In this document: positions 34,290-42,938 of the stretch, in pieces
Numbering within the stretch: the stretch's first letter is position 1
How the letters are laid out: each line of letters begins with the position of its first letter
Origin: a candidate division Zixibacteria bacterium HGW-Zixibacteria-1
Lineage (GTDB): Bacteria > Zixibacteria > MSB-5A5 > GN15 > PGXB01
Assembly (NCBI GenBank): GCA_002838945.1
Contig: PGXB01000021.1
Span: 1 to 56,126 of the forward strand
DNA: 56,126 bases
Direction: 5' to 3'
Program-made: the position numbers and the translations under genes
The notes under the pieces: generated by a model
What the model saw: only the letters and a program-made list of their open reading frames with translations
The model's database searches: none
Told to the model about the DNA's origin: nothing

Positions 34290-37200
34290 TTCAATACGGC
34301 GACTTTCAGTTTGACCGTTTTATCACTGTCGGCCGGTTTGAATAGCATGATGTAAATACCGTTGACCACCATCTTCCCTTCATCATTGGTCCCATCCCAA
34401 CTGATATAATTCTGTCCCTCGGCCGCACCGCTCGATCCCGACGGCATCATCTTTTCATAAACTTTTTCGCCGGTAAGGGTATAGATTGTCAATACAACAT
34501 CGGTGCTCCGTTCGAGGATATAGGCCACTTCGGCCGGACCTTCCTTGGGATTAAACGGGTTGTTGCGTGTCGTCAGCGAATTTTCCAGCCCCGGAACGGT
34601 AATGGCGAAATTACCGCCGATCCTGAAGCTGTCGGTTAGTTTCCCGCGGACCGGCACCGATTGGTTCGCCCTGGGCCCGGCTATAAAAACGGCCCGGATA
34701 TCGCGGCTGTCGATTGACATGCTGAAACCACTGACCGAAATATCTTCGTTGAACCGGGCGCGGAAGGTGATTGTATCCTCCTCGCCGGGATATATGACAT
34801 AATCGTCGTCGAAGACGACCCTCAGAAGATTCTCATCGGCAACACCGGCCGATATCATTTCATTATCCAGATAAAAACCGGATTCTTCGGGCGAAAGTAA
34901 TTGATCCGGCGAAAGGGCCTGCCCGTCGCGGTCAGTCAACCGGATAATGATCGACCTGATGCCGACCGCATTGACCGGATTTTCGGTATTATTGAATAGC
35001 TCCAGCCGGAACAGTTCGCGGCTGCTTCCTTCGACAATTAGCGGCGAGCGCCCGACCACTCCGTTGACAACCAGCTCGGCAAAACTCGGCTCCACTTTTA
35101 TGGTGAACGTTGTCGCTCCCGTTTTTATCAGCGCCGGCTGGCCGGTGTTTAAATCTATAGGGGGATCGGTAATCTTCAGCCTCATGTCAGCCTCGATTGC
35201 TTCCGAAGGTGCCGTCAGTCTGAATATGCCCGAGCTGTCGGTTTCGATTCGGATGGCTGATGAATCGGGAATGCCAAAATCAACCCCGTCCGTCAAGAGC
35301 GAAACCTCGCCTGATCCGGCCTTGGCTTCGCCGAGATTTTTCATCCTGGCAATGATATAAAACGGCTGATCAAAATCGACAATACCGTTGTACGCATCAT
35401 GCAATTCGAACATTAGCGATATCTCGGCCGGTTTCTGGACTACCACCGCCACGGTATTATCCTCCGCCAGCAATATCGCCGCCCCGCCGGCCACAAGGAC
35501 CGCTTTATATATCTTGATCGGTGTCGCCTGTGCCGGGGCCGTCAGATCAAGAACAAACTCGGACGTGGCATTCGGGAGAAGGTGCAAATCATCCGACCGG
35601 GCATATGTCTCCGACCCGTCCTCCGATTTGATAATAACCGAAACGCCCGATATTTCCGTCTCCGATAAATTCTCCACCCCGACCGAAATCGAAAAGGCTT
35701 GATTCTGATTAACATAAGGCGGATTAACGGTGATAAGATCGGCCGATGCCACCTTTATCCGGGGCATATCGGTGACATGAATCGTCTCGCCCTCGAAAGA
35801 AAGCCGGTCCGTTCTGGGATAATAAATCTCTTTGCCCTTCAGTACAAGAGCGGGTGCCAGGGTCATGTTCATCAGGCTGTCGGGAATATAAACCTCGCGG
35901 GTCATGATATGCGTGATTCCCGGAACCAACGGATATGCATTTAAAAGACAGGCATCGGCGATGAATATATCGTCAATATATAATTCAAATCGGGATTGGC
36001 AGGGATCCAGCAATATTGTCGTAAAACCATCCAGACCGATATTAAATTCAAATATCTGTCCCGCTCCCGCACCGGCAATAACCGGGGATAATGTCCCCGA
36101 CTGGTACGAGACAACGGATGGATAAGCGACAAAGACAGAGTCAAAATTATCGAGCGGCCTTATTGAATAGGATGTCTCCCCCGTGTGTATATAGCCTTCG
36201 ATCCTCAAATTACGGTAGCCGTCCGGCATATTGTCCCACCAGCGATAATCCGGGACATCCAATCCGTATAAGCTGACGGTGAGAATATTCCCGTCAAGTG
36301 AATAGCCGCTCTCATCGGGAAACAGCATCCGCCAGACATCTTCCGATTCGACCAATAATTCCACCTTGAACCAGGATGATGAATAATCTGGACACTCAGG
36401 CAAACGAAGCTTTAATGACAATGAACCGAGAATCGATGGCGCCAGAAGCGAATCGACCGTCAGGGAGTTTTCTATATATTCGATATCCAGTTGCCCGATT
36501 ACATCAACCGGGCTTGTTACAATAGTGCGCACTGTTATAGCGTCGCCGTCATAGAGATATTGCGCCTCCATGACAATAATTATGGTATCTGTACTGAGCG
36601 CTCCAAGTCCATCCGTAATTAAATGGGCTGCGAAGCTGGTCGAATCTCCGGGTATTATGGTCTCCAGGTTCTGTTCTTTCAGGCAGGGCTCCAGGCATGA
36701 GGCAAAATAAGAGGTGTAAATTATCGGCTCCTGTGGCGCCAGATTCCCATCGTTGAGAGCGAGGGCGCTGAAAACGATGGGGACACCTTGGTGAATATAT
36801 ATCCGGGAGGGAAAACCACCAACCGGATGGAAAGTTATTCCGTTAAATACACATAATGCAATATTCGAAGTTACATCACCGGAGAAACATGACATGCTTA
36901 TATCGCCGGCAGGCCCGGAATATACTATATTTCTCTCTATAAGATTTGCAATGCCGCCAATAAAGTCATCAACACTTTCCAGAATGCTCGGATTCAATTC
37001 CCCCTCATCGACCATCAAAGTCACCGGTGACTGCGAGACATCGAAATCAGTCTTGATATTGCCATATTTATCAAACGCGGTAATTTCCGCAACGCCAATA
37101 AGCGGATTGCCGACAAACTGCGTTTCGCTTATATCCAGTGCCAGATCACCCAGATTAGCGGGCAAAACGTCAAAGGTTATTTCTTTTTCGATTGACCCGA

Positions 37201-38617
37201 AGGTCGCTTTTAAAATAGCCGCGCCGGTCCTGTACAAATACTGGTTCGACTCACCCGACCCGTTCTGAACCACGATCGGATTTACAACCGGCTCGAAGCC
37301 GTCCGGTGAGGAGCCGCCTTCGATTAACGTCATCATAATCAACCCGTTTGCCGGGTCACCGTTCTGATCGACAGCATTGACCGCTCTCACCACAAACGGT
37401 TTGCCCGCCATAACGGAGGCATCATACTCGAGATCAAACGAAGCAATCGTCCCGCCGCCCACCAGGATCATGACCGGCTGGCTGCTGATGGTTCCGTCGG
37501 TAACAGCCAGGGTCTGCTGCCCGGCCGTCATCAACTGAAAGCGGCTTCCGGGGAAAGTATGCTGCCCGGCATCAATGATAGTGAACTGATAACGATTGGT
37601 CTCATCATACGTGAATTGCGCCATCGGATCGCTTGATGTAAAATATACCTGACCGACATAGTCGCTCTTGATATTATTGAAGGCGTCATAGACGAAAACC
37701 ATCACCGGCGAGGGAAAAATCTCACCGGCTGTAACGATAGGAGGATATTCGGTAACGGCAAGACGCGCCGGATCGCCCGGCCCGACTGTTATCAGCCCCG
37801 ATTCGGCAAATAACTCTTCATAAGTTACCACAACTTTACCGGTCCCGACCGTGGTCGCAAACAGATTTCCGTTTGAAATGATGCCGATATTATCATATTG
37901 ATCCGATAATGACCATTGGTAGTCAAGATTCCAAATTCTGTTGCCGAAACGGTCGATGGCCACAGCCTCGAAAAGCTGATTGGTCCCGGCTTTTAGCGTG
38001 AGAGCACTGTCCGGATAAATATTTAGGCTGATCGGCTGGTCCGGGAATATTTCAAAAATTTCGGAAAAACCGGGGCCGGCCTCGACCCGAAACCATTTGT
38101 TGAATATAAGCCCGGCCACTCTATATGAACCGGCAATCTTTGGATTCTTTATGGAAATAAATTTTAACGAGATGACAGTACCTTCGGGAGGCGAAATGCC
38201 CCATTTGAAAAATATGACTATGCTGCTTCCGAAAATATAGGCCCGCCGAATTTCGAGATCGTATCCCTCAAAATCATCAGAATAGATAATATCGACAATT
38301 CGATTCAGACCGAAGCCAATAGGAAAGGCGAAAGCCACGCCACCCAGTTTGGGAACACCGACACTCGGCAGGGTCAGATCAATAGTGTACTCCGTGAGGC
38401 TGTCCACCAGTCCTGATTCCGGGGTTACGACCATCAGGGGAATATCGGGACAAAGAACAGTCGCTTTTTCTCCGACAAATTCGCCTTCGCCGTCCCAGAA
38501 ATTGAGCCCCTGAAGTGAATCAGGAAGGCCAAATTCTATTTCGACCGAATTTCCCGAAAGCGGAAATGCCCAAAAAAGGAGAAACAGGACTATAAATGTT
38601 AGTTTATCAGTTCTCAT
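34286..38617 (-). CDS. Giant secreted multi-Ig protein with FlgD-like C-terminal sorting domain
   Basis: The 1443-residue protein has a signal peptide (FIVLFLLFWAFPLSGNS), a cohesin-like first domain, then invasin/Big-like Ig modules (for example FEAVAIDRFGNRIWNLDYQW and VMVFVYDAFNNIKSDY). CARDB-like modules (VGVENLSETEISGVSVII) follow. The FlgD-like end has NNPFNPKEGPAEVAYILE, YISWDGTNDEGKMVVNGIY and VKLKVAVLK. Such ends mark proteins sorted to the surface in FCB lineages. It is probably a surface or appendage component. It is the first gene of a two-gene unit with the PorV-TPR protein. A weak promoter (TTGACT, 16 bases, TATTTT) can be seen about 140-170 bp upstream. Confidence 0.85.
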   Translation of the reverse strand: MRTDKLTFIVLFLLFWAFPLSGNSVEIEFGLPDSLQGLNFWDGEGEFVGEKATVLCPDIPLMVVTPESGLVDSLTEYTIDLTLPSVGVPKLGGVAFAFPIGFGLNRIVDIIYSDDFEGYDLEIRRAYIFGSSIVIFFKWGISPPEGTVISLKFISIKNPKIAGSYRVAGLIFNKWFRVEAGPGFSEIFEIFPDQPISLNIYPDSALTLKAGTNQLFEAVAIDRFGNRIWNLDYQWSLSDQYDNIGIISNGNLFATTVGTGKVVVTYEELFAESGLITVGPGDPARLAVTEYPPIVTAGEIFPSPVMVFVYDAFNNIKSDYVGQVYFTSSDPMAQFTYDETNRYQFTIIDAGQHTFPGSRFQLMTAGQQTLAVTDGTISSQPVMILVGGGTIASFDLEYDASVMAGKPFVVRAVNAVDQNGDPANGLIMMTLIEGGSSPDGFEPVVNPIVVQNGSGESNQYLYRTGAAILKATFGSIEKEITFDVLPANLGDLALDISETQFVGNPLIGVAEITAFDKYGNIKTDFDVSQSPVTLMVDEGELNPSILESVDDFIGGIANLIERNIVYSGPAGDISMSCFSGDVTSNIALCVFNGITFHPVGGFPSRIYIHQGVPIVFSALALNDGNLAPQEPIIYTSYFASCLEPCLKEQNLETIIPGDSTSFAAHLITDGLGALSTDTIIIVMEAQYLYDGDAITVRTIVTSPVDVIGQLDIEYIENSLTVDSLLAPSILGSLSLKLRLPECPDYSSSWFKVELLVESEDVWRMLFPDESGYSLDGNILTVSLYGLDVPDYRWWDNMPDGYRNLRIEGYIHTGETSYSIRPLDNFDSVFVAYPSVVSYQSGTLSPVIAGAGAGQIFEFNIGLDGFTTILLDPCQSRFELYIDDIFIADACLLNAYPLVPGITHIMTREVYIPDSLMNMTLAPALVLKGKEIYYPRTDRLSFEGETIHVTDMPRIKVASADLITVNPPYVNQNQAFSISVGVENLSETEISGVSVIIKSEDGSETYARSDDLHLLPNATSEFVLDLTAPAQATPIKIYKAVLVAGGAAILLAEDNTVAVVVQKPAEISLMFELHDAYNGIVDFDQPFYIIARMKNLGEAKAGSGEVSLLTDGVDFGIPDSSAIRIETDSSGIFRLTAPSEAIEADMRLKITDPPIDLNTGQPALIKTGATTFTIKVEPSFAELVVNGVVGRSPLIVEGSSRELFRLELFNNTENPVNAVGIRSIIIRLTDRDGQALSPDQLLSPEESGFYLDNEMISAGVADENLLRVVFDDDYVIYPGEEDTITFRARFNEDISVSGFSMSIDSRDIRAVFIAGPRANQSVPVRGKLTDSFRIGGNFAITVPGLENSLTTRNNPFNPKEGPAEVAYILERSTDVVLTIYTLTGEKVYEKMMPSGSSGAAEGQNYISWDGTNDEGKMVVNGIYIMLFKPADSDKTVKLKVAVLK

Positions 38618-38875
38618 ACCAATCTTCTATAACTGAATTAAAAAAAGCAAAGCGGATGCCCCAAATGGGTTTTCGGATAAGATTTTCAATCTATTTTTCC
38701 CGGCCTGATCGAGGGCGGAAAAATATTCACAAGCCAATAATAGTCAACAACATAACAATGGGAAATAATTTCTTATCGGAGGTAAGGTGGAAGCGCCGAA
38801 AAGCAGAATTTCAAAAAAACATAATAATGAAATTTATAGTGCATGTCGTTGCCGTTTTTGCGCAACAATATGCAA

Positions 38876-39772
38876 TCAGGCCTTGCTCATTCTTTCGGCC
38901 TTGGCCTCGGCCGACTGCACCGTATTCGTCAATAACATGGTGATCGTCATCGGCCCGACCCCTCCCGGAACCGGCGTTATGTGCGAGGCTTTTTTGCTGC
39001 AGGCGGCAAAATCGACATCACCGACCACGCGATAACCTTTGTCGGCAGAAGCATCGTCAACCCGATTAATCCCCACATCGATGATGACCGCGCCTTCTTT
39101 GACCATATCCGCCTTGACAAATTCCGCTTTTCCGATGGCCGCGATCAGAATATCCGCCCGGCGGCAGACTTCTTCCAGATTGGCCGTTCTTGAATGACAG
39201 AAAGTCACGGTGGCATTGGCCATTTTTGCCTTTTGCATCAGCATGACACCGATCGGTTTGCCCACGATATTCGACCGGCCGAGAACAACCACTTCCCTGC
39301 CCGACGGATCAATATCATAGCGCCGCATTAACTCGACAATACCATATGGCGTGCATGACAGGAAGGTCGGATGCCCCAGTAGCATCATGCCGACATTATG
39401 CGGATGAAAACCGTCCACATCCTTGGCCGGATCTATCCGCAGAGTAATCGCCATCTCGTCGATATGGCCCGGCAGCGGCAATTGCACCAGGATGCCGTCG
39501 ATATCGTCACGATGATTCAGGTCATCGACGATACCGGCCAGCTCTTTCTGAGAGATATCGGCCGGCCGGATCATTACTTCGGAAAAGATGCCGATCTTTT
39601 CACAGGCTTTGGCCTTGCTGCGGACATATATCTGCGACGCCGGGTTCTCGCCCACCAAAACGGCGGCCAGCCCGGGCGTAATACCCTTATCCCTGAGCCG
39701 GTCAACGCGCAGCTTCAATTCTTCCTTTATTTCATTGGAGATTATTTTTCCGTCAATGATTTTTGCTTCCAT
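38876..39772 (-). CDS. folD: Bifunctional methylene-THF dehydrogenase / methenyl-THF cyclohydrolase
   Basis: FolD interconverts one-carbon units on tetrahydrofolate. About 298 residues carry the family motifs YVRSKAKACEKIGI (catalytic Lys), QLPLPGHIDE, GRSNIVGKPIGVML and PVPGGVGPMTI. I place the start at 39772 because homologs begin with AKIIDGK right after Met and GAGGGAG lies before it; another in-frame ATG at 39787 would add five residues. It lies 7 bp after the metallophosphatase gene, at the end of the zapA-rny unit. Confidence 0.95.
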   Translation of the reverse strand: MEAKIIDGKIISNEIKEELKLRVDRLRDKGITPGLAAVLVGENPASQIYVRSKAKACEKIGIFSEVMIRPADISQKELAGIVDDLNHRDDIDGILVQLPLPGHIDEMAITLRIDPAKDVDGFHPHNVGMMLLGHPTFLSCTPYGIVELMRRYDIDPSGREVVVLGRSNIVGKPIGVMLMQKAKMANATVTFCHSRTANLEEVCRRADILIAAIGKAEFVKADMVKEGAVIIDVGINRVDDASADKGYRVVGDVDFAACSKKASHITPVPGGVGPMTITMLLTNTVQSAEAKAERMSKA

Positions 39773-39779
39773 GGCTCCC

Positions 39780-40601
39780 TCATTCATCTAATAAATCCGA
39801 ATCATTGGCCCCGCTGTAGTCGATCTTGAACCGTTCGATTGCCTCGGCCGCCCCATCGGCGGTGCTGATCGAAATTAGGACCCCGCTGATTTTGACATCG
39901 TCTTTGGCGCACGAAAACCGTTTCGGCATCCCGGTCAGGAATCTGTCCAGCGACGGCGTCTTGGCCATCCCGATAATCGAATCATGAGGCCCGGTCATGC
40001 CGACATCGGTAATATAAGCGGTGCCCCGTTCCGAAACCGACTCATCGGCGGTCTGGACATGTGTATGCGTTCCGATAATCCCGGACACCCGGCCATCGAG
40101 ATAATAAGCCAGCGCCTGCTTTTCGGAAGTGACTTCAGCATGGAAATCGATGATGATGATGTCGGTCGATTCCCTGATTATCTTCAATTCGCGATCCGCC
40201 ACATGAAAGGGGCAGTCGATATCCTTCATATAGGTGCGTCCCATCAGATTGAGCACCCCAATCTTAATTCCGTCGGCTTCGCCGATATAATGCCCGAAAC
40301 CGGGACAGCCGGCCGGAAAATTAGCCGGGCGAATTAATTTCGGCTGCTCATCCAGATACTTCAGGATATCCATCCGGTCCCAGATATGATTGCCCGATGT
40401 CTGGCAGTCAACCCCATACGAAAAAATTTTTCTGGACATCTCGGGCGTAATCCCGAAACCACCGGCGGCATTTTCGATATTCGCAACCACAAAATCGGCC
40501 GCGAATTTCTCCTTAAGATTCCTACACATTTGCGAGACGACAAAGCGCCCCGGTTTGCCGACCAGGTCGGCAAAGAACAAAATTTTTATATGAGACTTCA
40601 T
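39780..40601 (-). CDS. YmdB-like metallophosphoesterase (TIGR00282)
   Basis: The 273-residue dinuclear metal phosphodiesterase shows ILFFADLVGKPGR, NIENAAGGFG, SGNHIWD, DFHAEVTSEKQA and GTHTHVQTADE, all metal ligands of the TIGR00282 family. Bacillus YmdB hydrolyses cyclic nucleotides and affects biofilm versus motility choice. It sits 6 bp after rny, the same order as in Bacillus (rny-ymdB), which supports the assignment. Confidence 0.92.
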   Translation of the reverse strand: MKSHIKILFFADLVGKPGRFVVSQMCRNLKEKFAADFVVANIENAAGGFGITPEMSRKIFSYGVDCQTSGNHIWDRMDILKYLDEQPKLIRPANFPAGCPGFGHYIGEADGIKIGVLNLMGRTYMKDIDCPFHVADRELKIIRESTDIIIIDFHAEVTSEKQALAYYLDGRVSGIIGTHTHVQTADESVSERGTAYITDVGMTGPHDSIIGMAKTPSLDRFLTGMPKRFSCAKDDVKISGVLISISTADGAAEAIERFKIDYSGANDSDLLDE

Positions 40602-40607
40602 AACTTC

Positions 40608-42173
40608 CTATTTGGCAAATTCAGTCGCCCTTGATTCTCTGATGACCGTCACCTTGATCTGACCGGGATACTCCATCTCCTGCTCGATTTTCTTGGCCAG
40701 ATCGCCGGCAAGAATGGACGCCGCCAGATCGTCGACTGTTTCACATTCCACGATGACCCGCACTTCACGGCCCGCCTGTATAGCAAACGCCTTCGCCACA
40801 CCCTTAAACGAATCAGCCAGTTCTTCCAGTTTTTCCAGACGCTTGATATAGGCTTCGAGCGGTTCTCTCCGGGCGCCGGGACGGGCCCCTGAGATGGCGT
40901 CGGCCGCCTGCACCAGCACCGAGTACACTGTCTCCTGAATAATGTCGCCGTGATGCGACGCCACGGCGTTAATAACCACCGGATCTTCATTATAACGGCT
41001 CAGAAAATTGCCGCCGATCTCGGTATGCGTCCCTTCGGTCTCACGGTCGATGGCCTTTCCGATATCGTGCAGAAGCGCCGCGCGCTTGGCAAGATTGGGA
41101 TCAAGGCTCAGTTCGGCGGCCATCAGACCGGCCAATATCGCAACTTCCTTGGAATGCTGCAGCACATTCTGGCCGTAAGAGCTGCGGTAATTGAGCTTGC
41201 CCAGAAGCTTGATTATGTCGAGATGCAGCCCCTGGACACCGACATCAAAACAGGCCTGCTCGCCGATCTCACGGACAATCATCTCCATCTCTTTTTCGGT
41301 CTTGGCAACCACTTCTTCGATGCGGGTGGGATGAATCCGCCCGTCGGCAATCAACTTCTCCAGTGACATCCGCGCTATTTCACGCCGGATAGGATCATAA
41401 CCGGAGAGAATCACCGCTTCCGGCGTATCATCGACAATAACATCAATTCCGGTGGCGGTCTCAAAAGAGCGAATATTGCGGCCCTCGCGCCCAATAATAC
41501 GCCCCTTCATTTCCTCATTGGGAAGGTTGACAACCGAAACGGTCGATTCCACCGCATGGTCAGCGGCGCATCGATAAATGGCCTGGATGATAATTTCGCG
41601 GGCTTCCTTCTCGGCATTGCGCTCGGCATTGTCTTTTATTTCCTTGATTTTGGCGGCAGCCTCGATTTTGGCGATGCCGATCAAATTTTCCTTCAGCTCC
41701 TGCTTGGCCTCTTCAGCAGTCATTCCGGCAATCCGCTCCAGCCGCTCATTCTGGGCCTGAAGCATCTTCTCAAGTTCCTGTTCTCGAAGCGTAATGCCCT
41801 TTTCGCGGCCGGTGATGGTCCGCTCGCGATAGGTTACCTCTTTTTCCTTCTTATTAATCGACTCCAGCCTTCGATCGACCGAAGTCTCTTTATCGGACAA
41901 TCTTCTTTCGGTTTTCTGAATTTCATTTCTTTTATTCTGAAGCTCCCGCTCATAATTGGATTTGACGCCGTACCATTCCTCCTTCGCCTCCAGAAGAGCT
42001 TCCTTTTTCTTTATCTCTGCTTCCTTGCCGGCCTCGGCAATCAGCTTTTTGGCGGTCTCCTCGGCGCCGGTAATTTTTTTGTCGCCGATACGGCGCAAGA
42101 TCATCCAGGCTACGCCAAAGGCCACCAGTCCTGATACCAATGCAACAAGTACTAACAAAATGATATCATTCAT
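40608..42173 (-). CDS. rny: Ribonuclease Y
   Basis: RNase Y is a membrane-tethered endoribonuclease that starts mRNA decay. Its parts are an N-terminal membrane helix ([20 protein letters not shown]), a long charged coiled coil (about 30-200), a KH domain ([15 protein letters not shown]), and an HD domain with [10 protein letters not shown]. At 521 residues it is full length. The start is the ATG at 42173, since AGGAGG lies 5 bases upstream; the frame runs on to 42206 without a ribosome site. It follows zapA and precedes the ymdB-like gene. Confidence 0.97.
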   Translation of the reverse strand: MNDIILLVLVALVSGLVAFGVAWMILRRIGDKKITGAEETAKKLIAEAGKEAEIKKKEALLEAKEEWYGVKSNYERELQNKRNEIQKTERRLSDKETSVDRRLESINKKEKEVTYRERTITGREKGITLREQELEKMLQAQNERLERIAGMTAEEAKQELKENLIGIAKIEAAAKIKEIKDNAERNAEKEAREIIIQAIYRCAADHAVESTVSVVNLPNEEMKGRIIGREGRNIRSFETATGIDVIVDDTPEAVILSGYDPIRREIARMSLEKLIADGRIHPTRIEEVVAKTEKEMEMIVREIGEQACFDVGVQGLHLDIIKLLGKLNYRSSYGQNVLQHSKEVAILAGLMAAELSLDPNLAKRAALLHDIGKAIDRETEGTHTEIGGNFLSRYNEDPVVINAVASHHGDIIQETVYSVLVQAADAISGARPGARREPLEAYIKRLEKLEELADSFKGVAKAFAIQAGREVRVIVECETVDDLAASILAGDLAKKIEQEMEYPGQIKVTVIRESRATEFAK

Positions 42174-42265
42174 ACGTCCTCCTCGCCCCTTACAAAAAGG
42201 AGCCATCTATGTGCAAAGAATTAATGATATGGAAGGAGAAATAGATTGACGGACGGATAATAATT

Positions 42266-42574
42266 TTATTCGGAATCCGGCAGGGTGCTGTCAAGCAACT
42301 CCAGCAGGTTTTTCGCCTTGATTTCGGCCTCGTCCAACTCGCCCTTGTTTTTTTCCTTTAATTCAAGCAGTTCGCCGGCAAAATTCAGGGCCGCCAAAAC
42401 CGCTATCTTCTGGGGCGATCGGTTCTTTGAGCGAAGCGCGATATCGCGCATATTTCTATCAACATATTCGGCCACACGAAGAATGTAATCCGGATCGGCA
42501 TGACCGCGTATGGGATATTCCTCACCAAATATGACCACTTTTACAACCTGTTCTTTATTAGAAATATCAGGCAT
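42266..42574 (-). CDS. zapA: Cell division protein ZapA
   Basis: ZapA cross-links FtsZ filaments in the division ring. The 102-residue protein has the family head VKVVIFGEEYPIRGHADPDY, the YVDRNMRDIA segment and a C-terminal coiled coil. The gene stands alone with AT-rich flanks and starts a unit with rny, the ymdB-like gene and folD. A ZapB-like coiled-coil gene lies 124 bp upstream on the same strand. Confidence 0.92.
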   Translation of the reverse strand: MPDISNKEQVVKVVIFGEEYPIRGHADPDYILRVAEYVDRNMRDIALRSKNRSPQKIAVLAALNFAGELLELKEKNKGELDEAEIKAKNLLELLDSTLPDSE

Positions 42575-42698
42575 TTTAAACTATTATCCTCTGGTCCTAA
42601 AAATCTCTTCTTCTTATATCACTAAATAATTTATATCAAATCGTCTAATAAACAAAACTTATAATTCTCAATTTCCTTTGTCAAGAACATTAAACGGG

Positions 42699-42932
42699 TC
42701 AGAATTGTTCAAGCGAACCAAGCTTATCAAGAATATTGCCGAGCTTGTTCTTCATTTTTTCAGACCGCTCAGACTCATTTTTCTCAATTTCCGTCAATTT
42801 CGTTTCCGATTCCGTCAACTGGGTCTTGAGCCGAATGTTCTCTTCTTTCAAATTTTTATTCTCGCCGGACAGCTTCTCAATCAGAGTGACCGCCCTGTTA
42901 ATCTTTTCCTCAAGCTTTTCGAGCGTATCCAT
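42699..42932 (-). CDS. Small coiled-coil protein, ZapB-like
   Basis: The 77-residue protein is almost wholly coiled coil (LEKLEEKINRAVTLIEKLSG, ENIRLKTQLTESETKLTEIE), close in size and pattern to ZapB, which binds ZapA at midcell. Sequence alone cannot prove this, since coiled coils look alike, but its place next to zapA is suggestive. It starts 6 bases after the pheT stop with a GAAGG site that overlaps the pheT end, so it is the last gene of the thrS-pheT operon. Confidence 0.75.
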   Translation of the reverse strand: MDTLEKLEEKINRAVTLIEKLSGENKNLKEENIRLKTQLTESETKLTEIEKNESERSEKMKNKLGNILDKLGSLEQF

Positions 42933-42938
42933 TTAACC

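Noticed and set aside
42174-42265. 6S RNA gene between zapA and rny
   Set aside because: zapA is next to ssrS in many proteobacteria, but the gap here is 92 bases and shows no long hairpin.
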